Below are positions 46,718 to 58,238 of a stretch of DNA of 64,000 nt, piece by piece. The first letter of the stretch is position 1. Each line of letters begins with the position of its first letter. Origin of the DNA: Tubulanus polymorphus (Eukaryota; Nemertea; Palaeonemertea; Tubulaniformes; Tubulanidae); contig NC_134033.1 in assembly GCF_964204645.1 (NCBI RefSeq), forward strand, positions 2,725,631 through 2,789,630, read 5' to 3'. The notes under the pieces are model-generated. The model did no database searches. It was not told the origin of the DNA and was given only the letters and a program-made list of their open reading frames with translations. The translations under genes and the position numbers were made by a program.

Positions 46718-49700
46718 ATGATGGTGGCTGGAAGTCTCACCGCCGTGTTGGCAGTTTTGTTTTTGGCGGCAACTTCAGTCGTTTTAACGGAGGCGCAAAT
46801 TCCAGCTAAATTCAAGAGACTTTACACTAAAGGGACCAGAGGAAAGGTAATAACGGGGTTTTTTATTGAAAATAACTTCCCCGGAAGAGTGAGCTGATAG
46901 AATGTCTAATGTCTGGTGTTTGTAGTTGATTTTCATTTAGAAATGTCTCAGGTGAAGCACTGAACACATGTGAAGTGTGGACGATCAGTTTTTGAAAGAG
47001 TGCTGATAAAATGTCTAATGTCTGGTGTTTGTAGTTCATTTTCAATTAAAAATGTCTCAGGCGAAGTACTGAACACATGTGGTGTGGCCGATCAGTTTTT
47101 GAAGCTTTGCTTATAAAATGTCTAATATCTGGTGTTTGTATTTCATTTTCAATTAAAGATGTCTCAGGTGAAGCACTGAACACATGTGAAGTGTGGACGA
47201 TCAGTTTTTGAAAGTTTGCTGATAAAATGTCTAATATCTGGTGTTTGTAGTTCATTTTCAATTAAAAATGTCTCAGGTGAAGTACTGAACACATGTGAAG
47301 TGTGGACGATCAGTTTTAGAAAGTTTGCTGATAAAATGTCTAATATCTGGTGTTTGTATTTCATTTTCAATTAAAAATGTCTCAGGTGAAGCACTGAACA
47401 CATGTGAAGTGTGGATGATCAGTTTTTGAAAGTTTGCTGATAAAATGTCTAATGTCTGGTGTTTGTAGTTCATTTCTAACTCTGGTGAAGCTCGAAGCGT
47501 GCTGATAAAAAGTAAAGTAAAGAATGGTGAAAAATAACGAATGTCCGATGTCGTGCTTATAGTCCAGGCTGATTGGTATACGAGGTGTGGAGACTGCCGA
47601 TTGAGACACCTGCATATTTAAAAATATTCTCAATGATTTTCAGATGTCTTCAGTGATGGGAAACTACGCTCAGGGATCGTGTAATATGGGTTTACAGAAG
47701 GTTGATAGTACCGGCTATGACGGCTATGCTCCCGTTGCGATTGGCGACAATAATTTCTACCGTGGAATGGCCTGTGGCATGTGTTTAGAGGTAATCCGTG
47801 CAAATAATCATTCTATCCCCGAATTTCTCGGTAAAAGTTTGCAAAATACATAACAAACCAAACGGATTCTTATATCATCTCGATCTCAACATAGAATCCC
47901 GTACTAGGAATAAAAAGAGTCCGAAATGTTTCCCTTGGCTAGTTTAAAGTTTATCCGACTTTTGCAACCATATCCTATACGTAATAGACATCTTCAGGAA
48001 TCCGTCCAGCAAAATAGTGGTCAAATGCTTAGCAAAATTGTTGTTGGAAATCTCTATCTTTGTTTTTGGCATTCGTGCAAATTTGTCCAGACGATCGATA
48101 TTGTTTGTATAAATACGCGCGCAGACGGATATTTATCTACACGTGTGTGCATCTATATCAGTCTTCCGCTGCTGAAAGAGTGCAGTCAGGTTTATTGGAT
48201 GAGTTAAATTAATTTCCTGAAATTTCACGCATTATTAAATTTGTGAATTGATTTTAATATTTGAATTACAGATACAATATAATGGCAAGAGGTATATTGG
48301 ATTGGTCAAGGATCAATGTGGGGGCTGCCCACGACCAGGTAAACAGTGTTTGAATCTTGGAATTCATATTCAATCCGCACAACTGTGGAACTGGATCCAG
48401 AGTCAAATTAAACCCACACAACCGTGGAACTGGATCCAGAATCAAATTAAACCCACACAACTGTGGAACTGATTCCAGAGTCAAATCAAAACGACACAAC
48501 TTTGGAACTGGATCCAGAGTCAAATTAAACCCACACAACTGTGGAACTGGATCCAGAGTCAAATTAAACCCACACAACAGTGGAACTGGATCCGGAGTCA
48601 AATTAAACCCACACAACTGTGGAACTGATTCCAGAGTCAAATTAAACCAACACAACTGTAGAAATGGTTCTAGGGTCAAATGAAACCCACACAACTGTGG
48701 AACTGGATCCAGAGTCAAATGAAACCCACACAACAGTGGAACTGGATCCAGAGTCAAATTAAAACGACACAACTGTGGATCCATAGTCAAACTAAAAACC
48801 ATGTGGAACTCAAGAATGGAGAATGACAAGCTATAACAATTATACGTCAAGGGCGACCTAGACAGGGGGCTATTCTGGTCGACAGACTGAGAACTGGGTT
48901 GGAGGTTTAATGACTGCGTTTACATAGAAAAGCTGGGGGGGGGGGGGGGTCTTAGAAAAATGTCTATCCGATCTTAGAAATTTGTTCCTTACGTATATAT
49001 CATTCTATTTCAGGCGGTTTCAACGTTGGACTGAGCTTACCGTCGGGATACAGAAGAAACCGCTGGAAAGCTATACCCTGCCCGGTCACGGGCGAGGGTC
49101 TGAAGTATAGATTTAAGCAGGCTAACCGCTGGTGGACTCAAATGGCGTTTTCCAATAACAAGTACGAACTCTGTTAACAAACACACCTAAATGTTGTCCT
49201 TTCTAACAAATGCAATCACAATTCTCAATTGTTATCGGGCCATTACATCATATCAGTTATTTTCAACAATATCAAGCAGTAGATGTGTTATTATTTTCGT
49301 CAAGGCGTCAAAGTTTCAAGTTGTCTTTTCTTGTTAATGTCCAGATATCCGATAGCTTTCGTTGAGTATAAAAGTGGAAATCGATGGGTGAAGGTGAAGC
49401 CAGCCGGTTACGCGGCGCTGTTCACGATGACCCAAGTCGCCGGTAGCGGTAAATTTGATATCAAGGTCACCGATATAATGGGTACTGAAACACAAGCGAA
49501 GACTTCTGGTTGGAATAGTAAGTTTGTTTTTTTTTGTTGATATGACTCATGACAGATTTGTAAGTGTTGATTTCATGTATTCTATTTGTAGCCTTTTTCA
49601 AGCCATTACAAGAAAATGCCAAACCTCCAACCACAGAACCCCCTACACCAGAACCGCATACCACAGAACCCCCAACACCCGAACCGCATACCACAGAACC

Positions 49701-52403
49701 CCCAACACCGGAACCGCATACCACAGAACCCCCTACACCGGAACCGCATACCACAGAACCCCCTACACCAGAACCGCATACCACAGAACCCCCTACACCA
49801 GAACCACATACCACAGAACCCCCTACACCAGAACCGCATACCACTGAACCCCCTACACCAGAACCGCATACCACAGAACCCCCAACACCAGAACCGCATA
49901 CCACAGAACCCCCTACACCAGAACCGCATACCACAGAACCCCCTACATCAGAACCGCATACCACAGAACCCTCTACACCAGAACCGCATACCACAGAACC
50001 CCCTACACCGGAACCGCATACCACAGAACCCCCTACACCAGAACCGCATACCACAGAACCCTCTACACCGGAACCGCATACCACAGAACCTCCAACCACA
50101 ACGACAGTTGTACAAACCACTACACTTAACAACTTAGGTCCTAAATCGTTGTACGAACTCTTCGAGGTAAGTTTTGGAATAAGAAACAGATGAGTATTCG
50201 CCGAAAGATGATCAGAAATCTCAACATAAATTCAAATACATATTTTGCAGCGACGTGATGGAGTCATGTCAACTCACATGGCATCGGAAAGTTCGGGATC
50301 ATGCGGAATGCCATCGGAGGTGCGGCCAGCCGGTCCACTACACGGATATTTCGGTTACGCGGCTGTAGCGCTGGGCTCTGATTACTACCACGAGTCTTTA
50401 ACGTGTGGAATGTGCATGGAAATAACGTACAACGGGAGGAAGTACCTGGGAATGGTCAAAGACGTCTGTTACGGCTGCCCGACTCCAGGTGAGTTAACGT
50501 AGTAAGCCCGTCCTTCGCCACTACTGCCTTAACCTTCGTTTCCCAATTTCTAGAACTGAAAAATCTGTAAATAGTTATCAGCGAAATCGATCGTGTAAAA
50601 TTCATGGGAAATATAGCGTTTTTAAAAGTTGCTAGATTCTGTTATGGTTCTAGCGACTTAAGGCCGATCTAAGGCCATTTTTAAGACTTTAAGTCGTAGC
50701 ACCTGAGGGGCCGGTTCCATAGACAGGGCTTAGACTTCAGACCGTTCCAAGACAAACTTAATTCTATAGCCAATCTGATAATTTAAGACCAGTGTTAAGG
50801 TTTAAGACCTCTTTTGGTCTGAAGTCCTGACTACGGAACCGGTCCCTTGGGCCCATAAAATTAACCAGAAATCCCTCGTTGGTTTTATCAGGGAAATGTA
50901 ATGAGACCTCCCTGGTTTTATAGATCGATGATGTTTATTTCGTTTTTGTTGAAGGTGGTTTCGATATCGCGATGCAGCTTCCGTCGGGCTGGATCCCGAA
51001 TTCGTGGAAAATGGTGCCGTGTCCTGTTCGCGGTAACATACAGTACCGATTCACCGAAAAAAACAAATTCTGGACGCAATTAACATTTCACAATTACAGG
51101 TATGGAAATAGTTCTTCCGAGGGATGCACGTAGAAGCATTTTTTCTTTTTAGTTTCTTTGATGATGGAGTTTTAGGAGTAACCCCGAAGCAGTAAGAAAA
51201 TAGACTTTTCTTCATATAACTGTGCGTTTTATTTTTTACGTAGAAGAAAGAAGATTTTTACAACAAAAATTTTAGGGCGTTCCGGGATCAGTTGCGCATC
51301 GTACCTTGAGTACAAGTGTTCCTAAATCTTGAGACTAGCCTTAAGTTATTGTATTGGTTATAGAACTAAGATGAACTTTATGATAGCGAATTTTAATGGT
51401 AATCGGGATATTGTGGGAGTGGATGTGTGTACTACGTCATTGATATTGGGGCTGGACTGGTTGGCGTTCAATATTGTCGATATATTCAAATTGAAAATAA
51501 CTTTCTTGATCCTTGATATTATATCATTCATAGTATATCATTCGTTGTCGAAGATATCGAGCAATATGTGGGTTATTCTTCAAGACGTCAATAAACTTTC
51601 ATGTCAGTTTTATCTTTAGAAATGCCATTTACGAAGTGAATTACCGATGGCCGGGAGAAGAGACGTGGCGAGCGACCGAACGCGCTAAATACGGCGCGTT
51701 CTTCATCATGAAGGACGTACCCGCAGACGGCGTCATCGAGGTCAAGGTCAAGTCCATCTTCAACTACGACGTCGTCGGCCGTACTACCGGCTGGAGTGAG
51801 TGTAGGCGGATCTTACAGGGATCCGTCAGAAATCTACCACCCGATTTAACACAATTTCGATGGAAATACCATTCTTAATTACTACAATGCCAAATACGAC
51901 CGACCTACGCCCAGCTATCTAAAGCCGGGCGTAGGTCGGCCTTGCGACGGCTTGCGACTCACTGCGACGCGACTTACTGCAACCGCCAGCGACGATCGCG
52001 TCGCAACGACCAACCGACCTACGCTACCTTGCGACTGCCAGCGACGGGTTGCGACTGGCAGCAACGCCAGTCGCAATGAGTCGCACATGTTCTACTTTCT
52101 GCGACGCGACGCGACCATCGCAACCGATCAACGCGCTCTTGCGACTGAAGAGCAACTAGTCGCACACGGTCGCTGACAATCGCGTCGCAACCGACTTGTG
52201 CAGCCACTTGTGATGCAACGCGACGATCGCGTCGCGTCGCAAGGTCGACCTTCGGCCAGCTTTCAAAGATGCGCCTTGCTCTGTTCAGTTCACGTACCGG
52301 TATGTTAATTTTCAATTGATTTTTTTTTGTAGATTTGGATTACCAAGATTTCGGTGTTCAGCAGCCAGCAGTTTGCATTCAAACGACTCCCGATTCTGAC
52401 TGA
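46718..52403 (+). CDS. Secreted protein with two expansin-like modules and a Pro/Thr repeat linker, 10 exons
   Basis: Exons: 46718-46846, 47644-47790, 48272-48338, 49014-49161, 49345-49517, 49592-50166, 50251-50488, 50955-51099, 51620-51795, 52333-52403. They join in phase to 622 residues plus TGA. Residues 1-28 are a signal peptide. Each module (about 44-221 and 414-600) has a double-psi beta-barrel-like half with Cys pairs (CGMCLE..CGGCP; CGMCME..CYGCP) followed by an expansin C-terminal/CBM63-like half (RWWTQMAFSNNKYPIAFVEY..; KFWTQLTFHNYR..). Residues 235-384 are fifteen TTEPPTPEPH-type repeats, probably O-glycosylated. Expansins loosen cellulose-rich walls in plants, microbes and some plant-parasitic nematodes; the role here is unknown. 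Introns match between modules (phase 1 at P/G, phase 2 after the N-K/R site, phase 1 after GW). A second ATG directly follows the first. Confidence 0.85.
46893..47480. repeat. 109-bp tandem repeat (about 5.3 units)
   Basis: Units begin ATGTCTAATATCTGGTGTTT with starts about 109 bp apart (46901, 47010, 47118, 47227, 47337, 47445). It fills intron 1 of the expansin-like gene. Confidence 0.9.
48366..48790 (+). repeat. 39-bp minisatellite array 3 (about 11 units)
   Basis: Same unit, in intron 3 of the expansin-like gene, starting about 28 nt after exon 3. Confidence 0.9.
49633..50090 (+). repeat. Coding 30-bp minisatellite encoding TTEPPTPEPH repeats
   Basis: About fifteen 30-bp units in exon 6 of the expansin-like gene encode near-identical decapeptides; three units vary (PPTSEPH once, PSTPEPH twice). 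The unit length is a multiple of three, so all six frames stay open and give spurious long frames on the other strand. The composition resembles mucin-like or cellulase-type interdomain linkers. Confidence 0.9.
51921..52263. mobile_element. GC-rich TIR element with GCGACG/CGATCGCG motifs
   Basis: Inverted ends (AAAGCCGGGCGTAGGTCGGC versus, inverted, AAAGCTGGCCGAAGGTCGAC, both followed by CTTGCGAC) enclose ~340 bp dominated by repeated TGCGAC, GCGACGCGAC and ACGATCGCGTCGC. It fills much of the last intron of the expansin-like gene. Confidence 0.5.
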
Positions 52404-52407
52404 TATC

Positions 52408-52413
52408 AATAAA
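52408..52413 (+). terminator. AATAAA signal just after the expansin-like stop
   Basis: AATAAA begins 4 nt after the TGA at 52401-52403, which implies an unusually short 3' UTR if used. Confidence 0.6.
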
Positions 52414-53107
52414 TACAAATTTACGAAAGACAAGACGTGTATTTCTCATTAGTTCGTCATCGGAGAGGAGAGAGAACATTCCGGGACCAGTTACTGAGGG
52501 GGATGTCCACTAAACACCAGACATTGTGCTCGGATGCTGGATCGATGCTAATTCGAACCCCCTATTCGAATTCCTCGGGACGCCTGACTATCCATTGGTT
52601 AAATGTAATCAACTTTTGAGCAAAAGGCACCCCGGTGTTTTTGGCCTATTACACCAACCAGAACAGAACGTTCATTGAGAACCGCCGTTGCATGTACCGC
52701 CAGGAACGCGAGCATACTGAGTTCGAACATTGATAATCCATGTATCGAAATACTGATCTTAACTCTGAGAGTCGCACTTAACTAAGAACGTTCGTAAATG
52801 CTTTGGTTATCTTTTTTGTTTACGTATATGGCGACTCTCTAGCGCGACATTACGTGCGCAACGCCTCTTTATCCCTAACCTATAGAGCAGAACCAGTGAC
52901 TCGGTAGTAGTTGCTAAACAGAGATTCATCGTACACACCCCGTCGAAGATACGTCAATCCCGCTGGCTCGCTATTACTGATGATGGCTGTCAGTAAAAAC
53001 CGAAATGTTGTGGGTTCATTTTCGCGATAGAACGACTTCTCGTTTAACGTGGTCATTTTCGTTTTATCGCGGCAATTTCTCGTTTTAATGTGGTAATTTT
53101 GCACCAT

Positions 53108-54168
53108 TTGTGCTAATGAGCTAGGTCTCAGAATGAGCTAGGTCTCAGAATGAACTAGGTCTGATAATGAGCTAGGTCTGGCGGGAATGAGCTAGGTCTC
53201 AGAATGAGCTAGGTCTGGCGGGAATGAGCTAGGTCTGGGAATGAACTAGGTCTGATAATGAGCTAGGTCTGGCGGGAATGAGCTAGGTCCGATAATGAGC
53301 TAGGTCTGACGGGAATGAGCTAGGTCCGATAATGAGCTTGGTCCGTCGGGAATGAGCTAGGTCTCAGAATGAGCTAGGTCTGAGAATGAACTAGGTCTGA
53401 TAATGAGCTAGGTCTGGCGGGAATGAGCTAGGTCTGGGAATGAGTTAGGTCCGTCGGGAATGAGCTAGGTCTGATAATGAGCTAGGTGTGGTGGGAATGA
53501 ACTAGGTCTGGGAATGAGCTAGGTCTGGGAATGAGCTAGGCCTGGGAATGAGCTAGGTCTGGGAATGAGCTAGGTCTGGGAATGATCTAGTTCTGAGAAT
53601 GAGCTAGGTCTGATAATGAGCTAGGTCTGGGAATGAGCTAGGCCTGGGAATGAGCTAGGTCTGGGAATGAGCTAGGTCTGGCGGGAATGATCTAGTTCTG
53701 AGAATGAGCTAGGTCTGATAATGAGCTAGGTCTGGGAATGAGCTAGGCCCGGGAATGAGCTAGGTCTGGGAATGAGCTAGGTCTGGGAATGATCTAGTTC
53801 TGAGAATGAGCTAGGTCTGATAATGAGCTAGGTCTGGGAATGAGCTAGGCCTGGGAATGAGCTAGGTCTGGGAATGAGCTAGGTCTGGCGGGAATGATCT
53901 AGTTCTGAGAATGAGCTAGGTCTGATAATGAGCTAGGTCTGGGAATGAGCTAGGCCCGGGAATGAGCTAGGTCTGGGAATGAGCTAGGTCTGGGAATGAT
54001 CTAGTTCTGAGAATGAGCTAGGTCTGATAATGAGCTAGGTCTGGGAATGAGCTAGGCCTGGGAATGAGCTAGGTCTGGGAATGAGCTAGGTCTGGCGGGA
54101 ATGATCTAGTTCTGAGAATGAGCTAGTTCTGAGAATGAGCTAGGTCTGATAATGAGCTAGATCTGGCA
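53108..54168. repeat. ~18-bp minisatellite with higher-order structure
   Basis: About 60 units of GAATGAGCTAGGTCTGGG and variants. From about 53570 a ~108-bp block of six variants (beginning GGAATGATCTAGTTCTGA) recurs at least five times. Confidence 0.95.
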
Positions 54169-54179
54169 TTAGTTAACAG

Positions 54180-55310
54180 TCTATCGCTAATAGTTCTAAG
54201 ATTTTTCTTCGAATTCAGCGACAATTCATACACAATGGAAACTAGATTTTTTGAAATGTAGTGCGAACTGTTCTAAGATATTTCTTGTGCATTCTAATGA
54301 AGACTGGTCCACTTCTTATATTTGACCGATGCTAATGAATCCAGCTAATGAATTATTGATACCCACTGGTCCACTTCTTATTCATTGTATTTGAAATGAA
54401 TATTTTTGAGTTTGTTAGAATAGTACAGAGGGTGTGGTACGTATTATCATAGAACCACGCGTTTGTAGTTCAGTGGTATTTTGTAGCCAGTGGTGGTCGT
54501 GTCCATTGAACCGCATTACGACAAACTCAGTTCATATCGTGTCCTGTTATTGTCCTCGGTCTTTGAAATCATGTTATACGTGTTCGATTTGAATTGAACC
54601 AATTCTGAGGATTAATTCTTAACACACGTTGAATTCACTACACGCGCATATATGTCCAGTCCTTACGTGAGGTTAGGTGAGTTGAATCGGGATTTTGTAA
54701 ATCTATAAGCTATAAGGGCTCGGGCTTCTTTACTTGAATATTGATTCATCAGTCAGAATTGAAACCTGTAAAATATGAAATTGTTTTCTTTTTCAGATCA
54801 GCCATTCCTCATTGAGGACCTCATTGCTTCCAATACCGCGGGGCTGACTAAACCAACGCTGTTTTCAAAATAATCTATGATTCTCCACACAGAATTGAAT
54901 TGGTGGTGAGTAGATTTGTAGGTGTTTTAATACTGGATACAACGGATTCAATGTACATGTATCGAGTCCAATTAAAAATCATAACGATGATCATTACGTT
55001 TTTTTTCAGAGGAGCTCTTCTTCCTCTGTCAATGCGTGCTGGACTTAATCAACTAATACACAGTGGACTTCAGGCCTTCCTCGCTTACTCGGGACCTGTT
55101 TGCTGTCAATACCTGCTGCGGACTAAATCAACAAATGCATAATTGGAATTCAGACATTCCTCGATTACTCCAGACCCGATTGCTGTCTGCGTGCTGGATT
55201 TTACCAACCTGGACCAACAGACCAGTAGAATGTTGTAGCCTGCTTGGATGTCATATCTTCTAAGAAACAAACAGAAGACTGATCGAAGTAATCCATGAAT
55301 TGGTGAGTAG
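54180..55310 (+). ncRNA. Possible spliced non-coding transcript (weak)
   Basis: Acceptor-like tttttcag at 54797 and tttttttttcag at 55008 each precede a block ending in a TTGGTGAGTAG-type donor (about 54903 and 55302). The blocks contain repeated motifs (ttcctcattgagg, ttcctcgcttactcgggacc, ttcctcgattactccagacc). Frames are short, so any transcript is probably non-coding. Confidence 0.2.
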
Positions 55311-55869
55311 AATTTCTAACAGTTTTTCGTATAGGAAACTTAGGTTAGGTCGGGTTTAAGCCTATCTATCAAACAGATTGGTCCTCGTTACAGCAATTTC
55401 GGATACATTAGACTACTAACATTCCTCTTAACTCGAATTAATTTCTGACTAGTGTTAAATGTTTGAGGTGTTAGAAAAACCTGATTGATATTCTTGATTA
55501 TTCTTTTGTTGTAATGGTTCTAAATCTGTATTAAAGTTTGAAATGATAATTCCACTTGCCGGTTTTGACAAATTTGAGTTAAGAGGAGTCCTATGTAAAA
55601 CCATTTATCAGATAAAAGAAACTTATTCCATAAAACTGGACAATGAAATATTACTTGTAAATTCAACTTGTAACCGGTTCAATCGTCCGAGACATTTATA
55701 CAGCACCTGAGAGTAGTCGAGCTATAGGCTTGGGAAGGTGGTCGCAATTATTAAATATAGATCGCAATTTTGTCCTAAATCATTGATTCAAATTAGTTTC
55801 GATCGTCTGCTTGCCTGGAATTATGAATGTAATCTCTGATCGGTCAAGGACGATTAATCCGGTTATGAC

Positions 55870-56036
55870 GAGTGGTATGAAGTTCGGGTTTGACTATTTC
55901 ACGGAACGGCTTCGTATTGTAATAATGTTATAAATGTGTGAGTTACTTCGCTTAATTTACACTTGTCGTATAGTTTTCTCAGGAGACCGAGGAGGTAAGC
56001 TCGGTGGGCACAGGACGGCGCTCCGGCCCACCGGCG
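55870..56036 (+). repeat. Left arm of a long interrupted inverted repeat
   Basis: About 150 bp that match the reverse complement of 57949-58145 (blocks acacttgtcgtatagttttctc, aggagac, gctcggtgggcacaggacgg). Confidence 0.75.
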
Positions 56037-56099
56037 AATTCATGACAGAAATAGACTTTTTTACTAAAATGGTTTTTTACATTTCCGACCAACAGATGA

Positions 56100-57900
56100 T
56101 CCCCTCGTTTACCAGACCTAACACCTTGCCACTACACACTCAACCTCGCTTAAGTCATTATCAGATAATCATCACACTACATCAGTATTTCTAATAACAA
56201 TTCTCTGGAGTAATTTGTAATACGTTCTTTCGGTAAGTCATCATCTAAACGATTCTCCCAACTAAAGAAGACTTAAGCGATGTTGACTGTACTTTCTCCG
56301 AGCCGAATGAATGAAGACATAGCTATTTTGTGATGGCCCTTCCTGGTTCTTGGAAAAATGATGGCAGATTTTGAATAACATTATCGTGGAAACCATTGCG
56401 GAAACCACTTGGCTTGGTCCAAAGTTGTTACAGCCTGTGAGCGCTGTGACTGCACCCTCACTTATTGATGTTAACTCGGCATTCTTTATTTCATTGTTAT
56501 CTTTAAGTGAAAAATAAATCATATCATGTTATTGTGTTCTGTTTTAAGTTTGTAATTTTGGTTGAATCTGCGACAAGTGTAAATTACTTATTCTCTTATT
56601 GTTCTTGCTCAGTCACACGTGTAAAAACAGTAAAATACATTGAAGTGAAGCTTGATGCAATTGATACAAAGTTTTTTCGAGTTGTTCCTTGAGTGAACAC
56701 GAAATAGTCGGAGTCTCCCTCCACCAGCGCGAACACGTCTCCCTCCATAGCCTTCCACTATCTAGGCCGTTTCGTGATGCAGTTCCACATATTTGGGGAC
56801 GGCGTTCTGCTTAGGGTTAGGTTTAGAGATTAAGACACTGTTAAAACGAATTTGAGTTAGAAATACACGTTGAAAAGGTATCACTGACGTGTCTAAAGCC
56901 TAACAACCACATCCACCTTTTCATAAATATGCCCTGCATATTTTTAAAATGTTGATGCTATTTGTTTTGTAGGGTGTCGTAGTATAAGTGAATAACGCTG
57001 TGAGGAGGTGGAATACCTGAAGATATGCGAGGTGTAAATACTGAAATTCATTGCGTGTGTGTTCAATGAAAATAAAGTGTTTGAAATAAAGAATTCGATT
57101 TCTGCAATTTAGGTCGGGTTTAAGAACTTTTCATAGAAATACCGAAATAACAGGTTTCGTCAACACACCAAACGCTCGAAGTTCAAGAGAATTCGAAATG
57201 GTTATAGATAAATGCATTATTTCGAAAGTTTCTATCTTGGTTTTCAATATTTCAAATCGCTAAACACTTCACTTACCTAGAGGAACGCGACATTGTCAAA
57301 TGTATATCGTTATCGGAACCTTGAACCAGCAGCGGAGAGAAGTCCTTATACAGCACCAGCATATGAGCAAAGCGTCGTTACAGCATCCAAACTCTACCGG
57401 GTGGTTCTTAGAAAACGCAACAGATGTCATTTTTCGGATATATTCATAACCGAAGATAATAAACTGATTATAAAACTTTTTATTCAACTAAGCCAGGTAT
57501 TCACTCAAAGATCAGCTTTACTATTTCGATGTATTGTATTTGGTTTATTGGTTTTATACGTGTGACTGAGCAAGAATTATTAAAATAAAGGAGACTCGTA
57601 ATTTACACTTGTTGCAGATTTAAATAAAATGACAAATTTGAAACCTTGATTCCTACATGATTTTATTCAAAATTGTACAAAGTTTATTCGAATGTAAAAT
57701 CGGTTTCTGGGACAAAATCATTTCTGATGAGGCTCTGCTTGCTTAAGTTGATGACATCTCCATTCGTCAGCCAGATACCAGTTACAGGAACATTATTTCA
57801 ACTTTTAAATCAATCTCTACAGTAATTCAGTTAATTGGGAAATTAGTGGCACGAGCTTGAGGATTTGTGAATGAAGTTGACGTCTGACAGGACGCAAAGC
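56100..57900. other. Interior of the nested inverted repeat, no gene recognised
   Basis: Only short frames, the longest 90 codons at 57293-57565. AATAAA occurs near 56511 and 57070, which suggests transcribed relics. Confidence 0.4.
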
Positions 57901-57948
57901 GCAATAACCATCTCGGTGAAAGTCAGTTTCTAACCTCCATCAGTCTGT

Positions 57949-58145
57949 GGGCCGGAGCGCCGTCCTGTGCCCACCGAGCTAACCTCCTGAGTCTCCTGAG
58001 AAAACTCTACGACAAGTGTAAATTAGCGAAGGCGACATCTGTTGCGTTGTTTAGAACCACAATCTCCGGACCCGGTGACTTACACATTTATAACATTATT
58101 ACAATAAGAAGCCATTCCGTGAAATAGTCAAACCCACACTTCATT
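57949..58145 (-). repeat. Right arm of a long interrupted inverted repeat
   Basis: Reverse-complement partner of 55870-56036. Smaller inverted pairs nest inside (56560-56640 with 57545-57625), and a further one pairs 57398-57427 with 58030-58060. Confidence 0.75.

Positions 58146-58146
<1 letters not shown>

Positions 58147-58231
<85 letters not shown>
58147..58231. repeat. (AT)n microsatellite
   Basis: About 80 bp of uninterrupted AT at the outer edge of the inverted-repeat arm. Confidence 0.95.

Positions 58232-58238
<7 letters not shown>

Noticed and set aside
48266-48850. 194-codon minus-strand frame
   Set aside because: Third 39-bp array in an intron of the expansin-like gene; only exon 48272-48338 on the + strand is real.
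49467-50132. 221-codon minus-strand frame of GSGVGGSVVC repeats
   Set aside because: Antisense shadow of the coding TTEPPTPEPH minisatellite, whose + frame joins in phase with flanking exons.
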